This document shows, piece after piece, positions 37,774 to 45,641 of a stretch of 48,082 bases of DNA. Each line of letters begins with the position of its first letter. Positions within the stretch are counted from its first letter, which is position 1. Both the position numbers and the translations under genes were made by a program. The stretch lies in assembly GCA_013389025.1 (NCBI GenBank), contig JACAED010000008.1, forward strand, positions 1-48,082, written 5' to 3'. The DNA comes from Hydrogenophilaceae bacterium. Lineage in GTDB: Bacteria; Pseudomonadota; Gammaproteobacteria; Burkholderiales; Thiobacillaceae. The notes beneath the pieces are model-generated. The model had not been told where the DNA came from. It saw only the letters and a program-made list of their open reading frames with translations, and made no database searches.

Positions 37774-37884
37774 GGGGCGCTTCTATAAATCAGTCATTCC
37801 GGCTTGACCCGGAATCCAGTGGCTTGATTTGACTGGATTCCCGCCTTCGCGGGAATGACGATATGCGGATTTATAGAAGTGCCC
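37774..37884. repeat. Miniature inverted-repeat element (about 110 bp)
   Basis: 17-base terminal inverted repeats with one mismatch: GGGCGCTTCTATAAATC (37775-37791) and GATTTATAGAAGTGCCC (37868-37884). Nested inside are GTCATTCC...CGGAATCCAGT and ACTGGATTCCC...GGGAATGAC arms, a palindrome common in proteobacterial genomes. TCT on both sides (37771-37773 and 37885-37887) may be a target duplication. No coding capacity. Confidence 0.7.
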
Positions 37885-37950
37885 TCTAGGGAAACTGACT
37901 TTTTGGATACTGGATTCACACGCAAGCGCGCTCATACGAAATCAATGACT

Positions 37951-37978
37951 TGTAGGAGCAGGCTTGCCTGCGATCAGC
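37951..37978 (+). repeat. REP-like palindrome
   Basis: TGTAGGAGCAGGCTTGCCTG with the perfect stem GCAGGC-TT-GCCTGC (37958-37971; six bases per arm). It resembles the GTAGGAGCGGGCTTGCCCGC type of repetitive extragenic palindrome. A single copy is in the window. Confidence 0.55.
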
Positions 37979-37994
37979 GTTTGCCTAGCGTTCA

Positions 37995-38318
37995 TTATGC
38001 AAATCCCAGGAAAACAGCCAATGCCCGGTTAACACCGAGCATGGTGTCATCGTCCAAATGGCCAATTGTTTCGCCGATCTTGTCACGTGACACCGTTTGT
38101 GGTTTGTCGACCATGATCTGAGAAGGTTTTTTCAAACCATTCTGATTCCCCGGGTTTACTGCAATTCGGAACAATGGGGCGTCTCTCAGCTCGCTGGTAA
38201 CTGGGAGAATGGTGACGGATGGATGCGCATCAAATAAGTCGGACTGTATGACCAAACCGGGCCGAGGCTTGCCAAAGTCACCTTGCAGGGCAATCGTGAC
38301 CAAATCCCCTCGCCTCAC
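37995..38318 (-). CDS. mazF: MazF/PemK-type toxin endoribonuclease
   Basis: 107 residues: MRRGDLVTIALQGDFGKPRP then GLVIQSDLFDAHPSVTILPV is the opening beta-sheet of the MazF/PemK family, and SQIMVDKPQTVSRDKIGETI the C-terminal half. Family members cleave mRNA at short sequences and are neutralised by the partner antitoxin. The ATG overlaps the antitoxin stop by four bases. Length is normal for the family. Whether it is active cannot be told from sequence. Confidence 0.88.
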   Translation of the reverse strand: MRRGDLVTIALQGDFGKPRPGLVIQSDLFDAHPSVTILPVTSELRDAPLFRIAVNPGNQNGLKKPSQIMVDKPQTVSRDKIGETIGHLDDDTMLGVNRALAVFLGFA

Positions 38319-38548
38319 TTTTTTTCCTCTTGAGGTGTTTCCCAGTCATTGATATCCGCAACATCCGTCAGCCAATCAAGTATTGCCTTTTCATGCTGAT
38401 CGCCACGCAAGGCAAGTGATTGTCTACGGCATTCTTCTGCAAATCCGGCCCGGCGAGTATCCGGCACCCAGATTTGAACCGGGCGCATGCCCGCAGCCCT
38501 CAAAGCTGCGCGATGCTTGTTGACCCGCTCGGATGTAGTCGAACCCAT
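38315..38548 (-). CDS. mazE: MazE-type antitoxin (DUF3018-like)
   Basis: 77 residues from MGSTTSERVNKHRAALRAAG-MRPVQIWVPD, the DNA-binding half typical of short antitoxins paired with MazF. The C-terminal part is acidic (DVADINDWETPQEEKK) and would cover the toxin. GGGAG precedes the ATG at 38548; an upstream in-frame start would run into the operator repeats. It overlaps mazF by four bases. Autoregulation through the two repeats at 38562-38604 is likely. Confidence 0.82.
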   Translation of the reverse strand: MGSTTSERVNKHRAALRAAGMRPVQIWVPDTRRAGFAEECRRQSLALRGDQHEKAILDWLTDVADINDWETPQEEKK

Positions 38549-38561
38549 TTTGAACTCCCGT

Positions 38562-38604
38562 GTTACATGCAACAAGAATATACACAAATTCCGTTACATG
38601 CAAC
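38562..38604 (-). promoter_or_regulatory. Duplicated operator of the MazE/MazF pair
   Basis: GTTACATGCAAC occurs at 38562-38573 and again at 38593-38604. Each is a near-palindrome and their centres are 31 bases apart, about three helical turns. They lie just upstream of the antitoxin start, and TATATT between them could be a -10 box. Confidence 0.7.
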
Positions 38605-38610
38605 ACAGGA

Positions 38611-39210
38611 CTACCTCGAATCGTCCAATAACAGCCAACTCTTGATGATGCCTTCGGCTTCTTCAATCCCCTGCTTTGCCAGGCTGGAAAAAAGCTGCAC
38701 GCTGACCTGGGGTGAATTTTTCAGGGCTTTTCTGACTTCGTGCAAGGTTTTGCCGGCGGCTCCGCGCGAAAGCTTGTCCGCCTTGGTCAGCAGGATATGC
38801 ACGGGCAGGCCTCGAGGCAGAAACCAGTCCAGCATGCGCCGGTCAAGTGGCGTTAGCGGATGACGGGCATCCATGATCAGCACCAGCCCGGCCAGCGCCT
38901 CGCGCGTTTGCAGGTAGGCGGACAACACGTTTTCCCAGCGTTCGCGGATTTCGGCCGGCACTTTCGCGTAGCCATAGCCGGGCAGATCGACGATGAACTG
39001 CCCCTCATCCACACCAAAAAAATTGATCAGCTGGGTTCGGCCGGGCGTTTTGGACACGAAAGCCAGCCGCTTGTGCCCGGCCAGCGTATTGATGGCGCTG
39101 GACTTGCCCGCGTTGGACCGCCCGGCGAAGGCGATTTCCACCCGGCTTTGAGGAAGCTGAGCCAGGGTGGCCGCGGATGTCGCATAGGAAAGCTGACTGA
39201 AGAGAGACAT
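38611..39210 (-). CDS. engB: Ribosome biogenesis GTPase EngB/YihA
   Basis: 199 residues from [21 protein letters not shown] motifs: [18 protein letters not shown] (G1), [13 protein letters not shown] (G2), [12 protein letters not shown] (G3), [11 protein letters not shown] (G4). EngB assists assembly of the large ribosomal subunit. The short form is preferred to a start seven codons upstream because it gives the family N-terminus. It is divergent from the cytochrome c4 gene, the usual order in many betaproteobacteria. Confidence 0.95.
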   Translation of the reverse strand: MSLFSQLSYATSAATLAQLPQSRVEIAFAGRSNAGKSSAINTLAGHKRLAFVSKTPGRTQLINFFGVDEGQFIVDLPGYGYAKVPAEIRERWENVLSAYLQTREALAGLVLIMDARHPLTPLDRRMLDWFLPRGLPVHILLTKADKLSRGAAGKTLHEVRKALKNSPQVSVQLFSSLAKQGIEEAEGIIKSWLLLDDSR

Positions 39211-39311
39211 CGCCTTGGCAGGTATATTCAAATTGGCTAAAATTTCGCAATTCTACGCGTGTCTTGTCGCGCGCTTTCCGAATAAATTAACGCTCTCCCC
39301 AGGAGTTTTGC

Positions 39312-39938
39312 ATGAAAACCCAACTGGCATTTTTGTTTGCCGCTGTTCTCTCCGTCCCCGCCGTTGCATCCGAGACCCCTGCAGTGTCCGCCAAAGGCGA
39401 TCCCAAGGCTGCCGAAGCCATAGTCAATTCCGTTTGCGCGGGTTGCCATGGCGTGGATGGCAACAGCGCCATTCCCGCCAACCCCAGCCTGGCAGGGCAG
39501 GGTGCGGAATACCTGAACAAGCAACTGATGAACTTCAAATCGGGCGAACGCAAAAGTGCGGTCATGATGGGCATGGTTGCCAGCCTCACCCCCTCTGACA
39601 TGAAAAACCTGGCGGCGTATTTCAGCGAAAAGCAACCCAAGCCCGGCACCGCCAAAGACAAGGACAAGGCGCTGCTTGGTCAAAAAATCTACCGTGGCGG
39701 CGTGCAAGGTTCCGGCGTGCCAGCCTGCGCCTCCTGCCATGGCGCCAAGGGCCAGGGCATTCCCGTCCAGTTTCCGCGTCTGGCGGGTCAACATGCGGAC
39801 TATACGCTGGATCAGTTGAACAAGTTCCGCGCGGGCGAACGCGCCAACGATGCCGCCAAGATGATGCGCGTCATTTCCGCCAAAATGACCCCGCAAGAAA
39901 TGGAAGCAGTGGCGCAATATATCCAGGGCATGCGCTGA
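39312..39938 (+). CDS. Cytochrome c4 (di-haem)
   Basis: 208 residues with a signal peptide (TQLAFLFAAVLSVPAVASE) and two CxxCH haem sites, CAGCH in the first half and CASCH in the second. Each is followed by a class I cytochrome domain (NPSLAGQGAEYLNKQLMNFK and FPRLAGQHADYTLDQLNKFR). It is a periplasmic electron carrier to terminal oxidases. AGGAG lies seven bases before the ATG. A strong terminator follows. Confidence 0.94.
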   Translation: MKTQLAFLFAAVLSVPAVASETPAVSAKGDPKAAEAIVNSVCAGCHGVDGNSAIPANPSLAGQGAEYLNKQLMNFKSGERKSAVMMGMVASLTPSDMKNLAAYFSEKQPKPGTAKDKDKALLGQKIYRGGVQGSGVPACASCHGAKGQGIPVQFPRLAGQHADYTLDQLNKFRAGERANDAAKMMRVISAKMTPQEMEAVAQYIQGMR

Positions 39939-39966
39939 TCGACGACATCACTCTTTTTGATATAAG

Positions 39967-39990
39967 AAGGCAGCTTAGGCTGCCTTTTTT
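39967..39990 (+). terminator. Terminator after cytochrome c4
   Basis: AAGGCAGC-TTAG-GCTGCCTT followed by T residues, about 30 bases after the stop at 39938. Confidence 0.88.
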
Positions 39991-40116
39991 ATTTGATTCG
40001 CAATCATGCTGAAATAACACTTGCCATCATATGGTTGATTTCAACAGCTTTTTAAAGAAAGATTGGTTCTAGGGTTAATTCAGCTGACTAAATGTCGAGG
40101 CGCTCATTTCACTGCA

Positions 40117-41460
40117 ATGGACAAGACACTGATTCAAAGCCTGGTCGATGCGCATCCCGAGCCTTTTGCCCTGGTCGATGAAAACTATTACATCGTCGCC
40201 TGCAACAAGAAATACGCCCAGGCTTACACTCATCTCGAACCGTCCGAAATCGTTGGCATGAAGTGCCACGAGGTCTCACACAAAAGCGAAAAAACTTGTG
40301 ACATCAACGGCGAGGAATGCCCGCTTGCCCGTGTCTTTCGCACCCAAACAGCCACACAGGTCATCCATCGCCACCTGGACAGGGATCACGCACCCGAATA
40401 TGTCGCCATCCACGGCAGCCCGGTCTTTGACGACAGCGGCGCTCTGCGGTACATGGGCGAAGGCATGCATCCCATCAGCAAGGAAGTGGATCTGGTATTC
40501 GACGAACAGAAAATGGTCGGCTGCTGCCCGTCGTTTACCCGGGTACTCGACAATCTCTGCATGGTGGCGGGGACTGACGCGACGGTTCTGATTCACGGCG
40601 AAACCGGTACCGGCAAGGAACTCGCCGCGCAGTTTCTGCATCGCAAATCCTCCCGCTGCGATGGCGAGCTGGTGGCAGTCGATTGCACGCAATTCACCGA
40701 GGACATGTTTGTCAACGAGCTGTTTGGCCACGAATATGGCGCCTACACCGGTTGCGTGGGCATGAAAAAAGGCCTGGTAGAACTGGCGCACAAGGGCACG
40801 CTTTTTCTGGACGAAATCGGCGAAATGCCCTTGTCGATCCAGGCCAAGTTTTTGCGCTTACTGGAAACCGGCACGTTCCGCCGGCTGGGCGGAACCAAGG
40901 AAATCAAGGCCGATTTCAGACTGATCGCCGCCAGCAACCGCGATCTCAAAGGCATGGTCGAAAGAGGACAATTCCGCGCCGACCTTTATTACCGCATCAA
41001 CTGCATGCAGGTCGAGTTGCCGCCCTTGCGCCATCGCAAGGAAGACATCCCTGAACTGGTAAGGCATTTCCTGTCCCGCAGGGTAATGGGCAAACATACT
41101 TCCACCATCAGTCAGCCAGCCCTGGATGTGCTCATGCGTTACAACTTTCCCGGCAACATGCGCGAACTGAAAAACCTGCTCGAACGTGGCGCGCTGCTGG
41201 CACGCGGCGGCTTGATCGAACCCGAGCACCTGCCGGATGAAGTGCGTAACTACAATCCGGCTCGTGATCAAGCCACTGCGGTACGCGAGCAGGAATTCGA
41301 ATCCCAGGCCTGTGAAACCTGTGCGCAGCCGGTGACAATGGAAATGATTCAGCACACGCTTGAACACTTCCGTGGCAACCGCAGACTGACTGCCAAGGCA
41401 CTCAAGATCAGCGAACGCACACTGTACCGCCGGTTGAAGGAATCCGAGCCCGTCTCCTGA
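40117..41460 (+). CDS. PAS-containing sigma-54-dependent activator
   Basis: 447 residues. A PAS domain (1-120) holds a Cys/His set: Cys50-His51, His55, Cys61 and Cys68 (MKCHEVSH, KTCD, EECPL), which suggests metal, FeS or redox sensing. The AAA+ domain has Walker A GETGTGKE and [13 protein letters not shown]. The sigma-54 contact loop reads GAYTGC (208-213) instead of GAFTGA. A Fis-type helix-turn-helix ends it (NRRLTAKALKISERTLYRRL). There is no receiver domain, so it probably senses its signal directly. The ATG at 40117 is used; a TTG 18 codons upstream is possible. It is followed by a large palindrome and a -24/-12 promoter facing the cytochrome genes, its likely targets. Confidence 0.88.
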   Translation: MDKTLIQSLVDAHPEPFALVDENYYIVACNKKYAQAYTHLEPSEIVGMKCHEVSHKSEKTCDINGEECPLARVFRTQTATQVIHRHLDRDHAPEYVAIHGSPVFDDSGALRYMGEGMHPISKEVDLVFDEQKMVGCCPSFTRVLDNLCMVAGTDATVLIHGETGTGKELAAQFLHRKSSRCDGELVAVDCTQFTEDMFVNELFGHEYGAYTGCVGMKKGLVELAHKGTLFLDEIGEMPLSIQAKFLRLLETGTFRRLGGTKEIKADFRLIAASNRDLKGMVERGQFRADLYYRINCMQVELPPLRHRKEDIPELVRHFLSRRVMGKHTSTISQPALDVLMRYNFPGNMRELKNLLERGALLARGGLIEPEHLPDEVRNYNPARDQATAVREQEFESQACETCAQPVTMEMIQHTLEHFRGNRRLTAKALKISERTLYRRLKESEPVS

Positions 41461-41465
41461 GGCGC

Positions 41466-41501
41466 TTCTGCCAGATTCTGCCATGACAGAATCTGGCAGA
41501 A
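41466..41501. promoter_or_regulatory. Large palindrome, candidate activator binding site
   Basis: Perfect 15-base arms TTCTGCCAGATTCTG (41466-41480) and CAGAATCTGGCAGAA (41487-41501) around CCATGA. TTCTGCCA also occurs twice in direct order inside it. It starts six bases after the activator stop and ends 73 bases before the -24 box at 41575. No T-run follows, so termination is less likely than enhancer binding. Confidence 0.62.
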
Positions 41502-41574
41502 ATCCATGACAGACCATTGCACATGGTCAACAAAATATTCGTTTAATATCAATGATCTACATTATGCAGACGGT

Positions 41575-41590
41575 TGGCATAAAGTCTGCA
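41575..41590 (+). promoter_or_regulatory. Predicted sigma-54 promoter of the cytochrome operon
   Basis: TGGCATAAAGTCTGCA: TGGCA at -24, CTGCA at -12, correct spacing. About 50 bases separate it from the ATG at 41641, which has GGAGG eleven bases upstream. Confidence 0.72.
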
Positions 41591-41640
41591 TGGCCCTCTG
41601 GCGGCCCAGGAAACGGGCCCGGCAAACCGGAGGAAAACAA

Positions 41641-43146
41641 ATGAAAAAAGCATTGCATTGGTCTTTGCGCCATCGTCTGGCAATTGTTGCGATTGCCCTG
41701 ATCAGCGGATTCGCTGCCATCCTGGCTACCGCGCGCGTATCCATCGCGGAGGGCGGCATTGCCTTCCCCTACTACCCCGCGTTTCTCAAGGTGGAAATGA
41801 AAGCGGAAGGCGAAAAACCCATGCCGGAAAACTGGCAGGACCCGCAGGTTTGTGCCGGCTGCCATCCGCGCCAGTACAAGGGCTGGAGCACGTCCATGCA
41901 CTCCATTTCATTCAAGGACCCGGTGTTCCAGGCGGAATGGGCGCTGGCGCACAAGGCCACTGATGGCAAAACGCTCAACCATTGCGGCGGCTGCCATACC
42001 CCCATCGGCGTGGCAACCGGCACGGTCAAGTTTGATCCCGCGCTGGGCAAGCACGGCGGTTTCACGGCCCCGCCCATCGCCGAGAAAGGCGTTTCCTGCG
42101 ATGTCTGCCATACCATTTCCGGCACCACGGCCGTGCACACCTCGACCGGTAATCCGGGTAACGCCTCGTTTGTCATGTCGCCCGGCCGCGTCAAACGCGC
42201 CACGCTGAAGGACTCGAAATCCCCGTTCCACGATACCGAGTACTCGGAACTGCACACCAAGTCGGCTTTCTGTTCGAACTGCCACAATATTTTCCATCCG
42301 GACAACCGCTTCCCGGTCGAACATACCTTCGATGAATGGAAGGCCTCGCCTTATGCGCAAAACGGCATCCAGTGCCAGGATTGCCACATGGTGCCGGTGG
42401 ACACGGCCATCCGCGTGGCGGATGAAATGAAACCCGCCAGGGATCTGACTGATCACGGCCTCGGCGGCTTTGCCGGCATGGGCGCGAAGACCAAGCGCGA
42501 CATCGTGCACGATCACGGTTTCGTTGGCGGCAATACCGTCATCGCCGAAGCGCTGGGCGTCAAGGGCGCCTCCGATAACAAGGCCGAGGCATTGAAGCGT
42601 TTGCAGAATGCCGCCGAGCTGGACTTCGAAATCATCCCGGCCAAGGGCGGCGCCAACCTGCTCAAGGTCAAGGTCACCAACAAGCGGGCGGGACATCACC
42701 TGCCGACGAGCCTGACCTTCATCCGCCAGATCTGGCTGGAAGTGCACATCACCGATGATCAGGGCAACGAGCTGCTGAGTTCCGGCGTCGCGAAAAACAA
42801 TCATGTGCCAGCCGATGCGGTCACGTTCATCAATCGTTCGGTGGACAAGGACGGCAAACCCACCATCAATCCGTGGGAGATCGCCAACTTCGATCATCTG
42901 AACACCATTCCGCCCAAGGGCTTCCGCTACGGCGTGTACGCGTTCCATCTCCCCGCCAATGCCAAGGGCTTCAAGGTGCAGGCCAAGCTGCATTACCAGT
43001 CCTACGCGCAAGGCGTGGCGGACAAGTTGCTGGGTGAAGGCAAGCTGACCGTGCCCACCGTGGTGATGAAGGAACTGACGCGCGACTTCAGCGCGGCAGA
43101 TCTGAAATCCGCCGGGTCAAAATCGGAAAAAATTGCCGCTCGTTAA
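41641..43146 (+). CDS. Five-haem c-type cytochrome (cytochrome c554-like)
   Basis: 501 residues. The N-terminal helix (RLAIVAIALISGFAAILATA) may be a signal peptide or anchor. CxxCH sites: CAGCH (71-75), CGGCH (115-119), CDVCH (153-157), CSNCH (211-215), CQDCH (245-249). Several extra His residues between them could be axial ligands. The C-terminal half has no haem sites and is a beta-rich domain (GGANLLKVKVTNKRAGHHLP, FIRQIWLEVHITDDQGNELL). The layout recalls multihaem cytochromes of the c554 group, acting in the periplasm. It is first in a probable operon with a c4-like cytochrome and a peroxidase-type protein, behind a sigma-54 promoter. Redox partner and substrate are unknown. Confidence 0.86.
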   Translation: MKKALHWSLRHRLAIVAIALISGFAAILATARVSIAEGGIAFPYYPAFLKVEMKAEGEKPMPENWQDPQVCAGCHPRQYKGWSTSMHSISFKDPVFQAEWALAHKATDGKTLNHCGGCHTPIGVATGTVKFDPALGKHGGFTAPPIAEKGVSCDVCHTISGTTAVHTSTGNPGNASFVMSPGRVKRATLKDSKSPFHDTEYSELHTKSAFCSNCHNIFHPDNRFPVEHTFDEWKASPYAQNGIQCQDCHMVPVDTAIRVADEMKPARDLTDHGLGGFAGMGAKTKRDIVHDHGFVGGNTVIAEALGVKGASDNKAEALKRLQNAAELDFEIIPAKGGANLLKVKVTNKRAGHHLPTSLTFIRQIWLEVHITDDQGNELLSSGVAKNNHVPADAVTFINRSVDKDGKPTINPWEIANFDHLNTIPPKGFRYGVYAFHLPANAKGFKVQAKLHYQSYAQGVADKLLGEGKLTVPTVVMKELTRDFSAADLKSAGSKSEKIAAR

Positions 43147-43165
43147 ATTGAATGGAGAACTTGTC

Positions 43166-43735
43166 ATGACCACACTTTCAAAAATATCAGCGCTCATGGG
43201 ACTCTTGCTGGCTGTATCGGCCGTGCAGGCCGGTGATGCCGCCGCTGGCAAGTCCAAAGGCATGAAATGCATCAGCTGCCATGGACTGAAAGGGGTTTCC
43301 AGCAACTCTCAATACCCGAGCATTGCCGGACAAAAGGAGGCCTTCCTTGTTTCGCAAATGGAAGCCTTCAAAAGTGGCGCTCGTCCCGTGGCGGCCAAAT
43401 CCGCCTTGTTCGGCAGCCTGGCTTCAAATGATTTTGCGGATCTGGCGGCGCATTTCTCCGCGCTGCCGCCAGGCTCGTCGGGCAGCAAGGCTGATGCAGC
43501 CGTACTCGACAAGGGCAAGGCCGGTTACGAAATGTGTGCCGGCTGTCACGGAGCAGCCGGCGAAGGCAGTGACGCGGGGCCGCGCCTGGCTGGCCAGCAT
43601 TCCGCCTACCTGATTAAACGCCTGGGCGACTACAAGAGCGGCGCTGCACCCGATGAATCCATGAAGGGTATTGCCAGCGGCATGTCAACCGATGACATGG
43701 TTGCCGTATCGGAATTTCTCTCGTCGTTAAAATAA
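43166..43735 (+). CDS. Di-haem cytochrome c (c4-like)
   Basis: 189 residues from MTTLSKISALMGLLLAVSAV, signal peptide ending near VQAG. Two haem sites: KCISCHGLKG and MCAGCHGAAGEG, each with the class I segments QYPSIAGQKEAFLVSQMEAF and GPRLAGQHSAYLIKRLGDYK. A paralogue of the c4 gene at 39312. GGAGA precedes the ATG; an in-frame start 11 codons earlier overlaps the previous gene. Periplasmic electron transfer, possibly between the five-haem cytochrome and the peroxidase-type protein. Confidence 0.9.
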   Translation: MTTLSKISALMGLLLAVSAVQAGDAAAGKSKGMKCISCHGLKGVSSNSQYPSIAGQKEAFLVSQMEAFKSGARPVAAKSALFGSLASNDFADLAAHFSALPPGSSGSKADAAVLDKGKAGYEMCAGCHGAAGEGSDAGPRLAGQHSAYLIKRLGDYKSGAAPDESMKGIASGMSTDDMVAVSEFLSSLK

Positions 43736-43750
43736 ATAGCCGCATAGACC

Positions 43751-44782
43751 ATGCAAGGGATAGGACAGTCAGGTCTGCTGATAGTCGCCGCTTTGACGGC
43801 GCCGGCCGGGCTTGCCGAGGAATGGCTTGCCCTGCCGGATATTCCGCCAGTCCCCGCTGACAATCCCCAGACCAATGCCAAAATCGAATTGGGCAAGCAA
43901 CTTTTTTTCGATCCGCGTTTTTCCTCGACCGGCACCGTGTCCTGCAACTCCTGCCACAACCTGATGGCGGGTGGCGAGGACAGCCGCACGACATCCATGG
44001 GCGTACATGGTCTGGCCGGCCCGCGCAATGCGCCCACGGTCTGGAATTCGGCTTTCCACAGCGTGCAGTTCTGGGACGGCCGCGCGGGAAGCCTCGAGGA
44101 ACAGGCCAAGGGTCCGGTTATCGCACAAGTGGAAATGGGCATGCGCTCGCTCGATGAAGCCATCGCCCGCGTGCGGCAAATTCCTGGGTACGTCGAGCAG
44201 TTCAGAAATGTTTTTGGCGGCGAGAATGCCGTCACGGTCGACAACGCGGCAAAAGCCGTCGCCGCGTTCGAACGCACACTCGTCACACCCGGCAGCGCCT
44301 ACGACCGCTTTGCCAAGGGTGATGAATCGGCGCTGAACGCACAACAGCAGCGCGGTCTGAAGCGTTTCAACGAACTGGGCTGCACGGGCTGTCACCGGCC
44401 GCCCGCGTTCAGTGGCCCCTGGCTGGCTGGCGGATTTTTCGTGACCTTCCCGTTTCACGACAGCCCCCATGTCACGCAATACAAATTGCGTGACGACAGT
44501 GGCCGCGAAGCGGTGACAAAAGACCCCGCCGACAGGCACAAGTACCGGGTGCCCACGCTTCGCAACGTGGCGCTGGGCGCGCCGTACTTTCACAACGGCG
44601 CCGTCCCCACCCTGAGCGAAGCCGTGCAGGTGATGGCGGCCTCGCAACTTGGCATCAAGCTGAACGAAGCCGATACCGCCGACATCGTGGCCTTTCTCGG
44701 TGCGCTGACCGGCCCCTTCCCGGCCATGAGCCTGCCACGCCTGCCAGCCACACCAGGAGTCAGCATTGTTCCGGCAAACTGA
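43751..44782 (+). CDS. Di-haem cytochrome c peroxidase/MauG-family protein
   Basis: 343 residues with two haem sites, SCNSCHNLMAGGEDSRTTSM and GCTGCHRPPAFSG. The family segments FDPRFSSTGTVSC, GRAGSLEEQAKGPV, RVPTLRNVALGAPYFHNGAV and ADIVAFLGALTG are all present. Members reduce hydrogen peroxide using two haems, or oxidise protein substrates (MauG). The signal peptide (MQGIGQSGLLIVAALTAPAG) has no basic residue, which is unusual; an in-frame stop just upstream rules out a longer N-terminus. It lies 15 bases after the c4-like gene. Confidence 0.9.
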   Translation: MQGIGQSGLLIVAALTAPAGLAEEWLALPDIPPVPADNPQTNAKIELGKQLFFDPRFSSTGTVSCNSCHNLMAGGEDSRTTSMGVHGLAGPRNAPTVWNSAFHSVQFWDGRAGSLEEQAKGPVIAQVEMGMRSLDEAIARVRQIPGYVEQFRNVFGGENAVTVDNAAKAVAAFERTLVTPGSAYDRFAKGDESALNAQQQRGLKRFNELGCTGCHRPPAFSGPWLAGGFFVTFPFHDSPHVTQYKLRDDSGREAVTKDPADRHKYRVPTLRNVALGAPYFHNGAVPTLSEAVQVMAASQLGIKLNEADTADIVAFLGALTGPFPAMSLPRLPATPGVSIVPAN

Positions 44783-44903
44783 TTCCACGTCGGCCCGCCA
44801 ATGGTCTGCCTGTCACCTGGCATATGCGGCAAACCAGTTGCCTCAAGTCAGCCTTGATCCATATCTATATTTGAGAATATTGATGATTTCTTGCGCTTAC
44901 TTG

Positions 44904-44919
44904 TGGCATTCCATCTGCC
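44904..44919 (+). promoter_or_regulatory. Predicted sigma-54 promoter upstream of fccA
   Basis: TGGCATTCCATCTGCC: TGGCA at -24 and CTGC at -12 with correct spacing, 63 bases before the ATG at 44982. It resembles the element at 41575, so the same activator may act here, but no copy of its palindrome was found nearby. Confidence 0.55.
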
Positions 44920-44981
44920 ATACAACGAGTTCCAATGAGGACGAATGCCTTGCATAGCAAACGATTAACAAGGAGGAAGAC

Positions 44982-45629
44982 ATGAAGCGTATTTCCGCAT
45001 TGCTGGCGGCTCTTGTGCTTGCCAGCCCGATTCTTTCCAATGGCGCGACCACCGAGCCGCCCATGGGCAAACTGCTTTATCTGCCCCCGCAGCCCGTCAA
45101 CGTACCTGCCAACATGGTGGCTGTACCGGTGGCTATCTGGTCGAACGGGCAGGTGTTCATGCAGTGGATGTTCGTGCCCGCGCAAGCGCTGGCCAACATG
45201 CCCGCCCTCGCGCCACCGGTCGCGGCAGCGGTAACCGCTCCCGCTTCCGCCGCCACAACGGCGGTTTCTACTGCCACCTCCGCCGCCGCTGCCATGCCTG
45301 CGGCGGCCACGGCTGCCGCCACCGCGGTGACATCCGCACCCAGCGCCGCCGCCACGGCTGCCGTGAACATGGCCGGAAAGCTCACCGGGTCAACGGCAAC
45401 CCATGCCCGCTCCATGGCCGCCACCTGTTATTCATGCCATGGCACAGACGGCAAGAGCCACTCCGCCATTCCGCCATTGGCCGGCATGGACAAAAGCTAT
45501 TTCATCGAACAGATGAAGGATTTCAAGTCCGGCAAGCGCGAAGCCACGGTCATGCACCAGCATGCCAAGGGCTACACCGATGAAGAATTCGCGCAAATGG
45601 CAGACGTCTTTGCCGCCGTCAAACCCTGA
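44982..45629 (+). CDS. fccA: Cytochrome subunit of flavocytochrome c sulfide dehydrogenase, unusual N-terminal domain
   Basis: 215 residues with a signal peptide (MKRISALLAALVLASPILSN). Three parts: a short domain with TTEPPMGKLLYLPPQPVNVP and AIWSNGQVFMQWMFVPAQAL; an Ala-rich linker of about 55 residues; and a C-terminal mono-haem class I domain, TCYSCHGTDGKSHSAIPPLA to EEFAQMADVFAAVKP. That haem domain and the adjacent flavoprotein identify it as FccA, which takes electrons from FccB during sulfide oxidation. The N-terminal domain and linker are not part of the FccA types I know (mono-haem of about 10 kDa or di-haem of about 20 kDa). AAGGAGGAAG precedes the ATG. Confidence 0.82.
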   Translation: MKRISALLAALVLASPILSNGATTEPPMGKLLYLPPQPVNVPANMVAVPVAIWSNGQVFMQWMFVPAQALANMPALAPPVAAAVTAPASAATTAVSTATSAAAAMPAAATAAATAVTSAPSAAATAAVNMAGKLTGSTATHARSMAATCYSCHGTDGKSHSAIPPLAGMDKSYFIEQMKDFKSGKREATVMHQHAKGYTDEEFAQMADVFAAVKP

Positions 45630-45641
45630 GGAGACAAGAAC

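Noticed and set aside
43769-44788. 339-codon minus-strand open frame opposite the peroxidase gene
   Set aside because: The plus strand has two haem motifs and family segments; the antisense frame has none.
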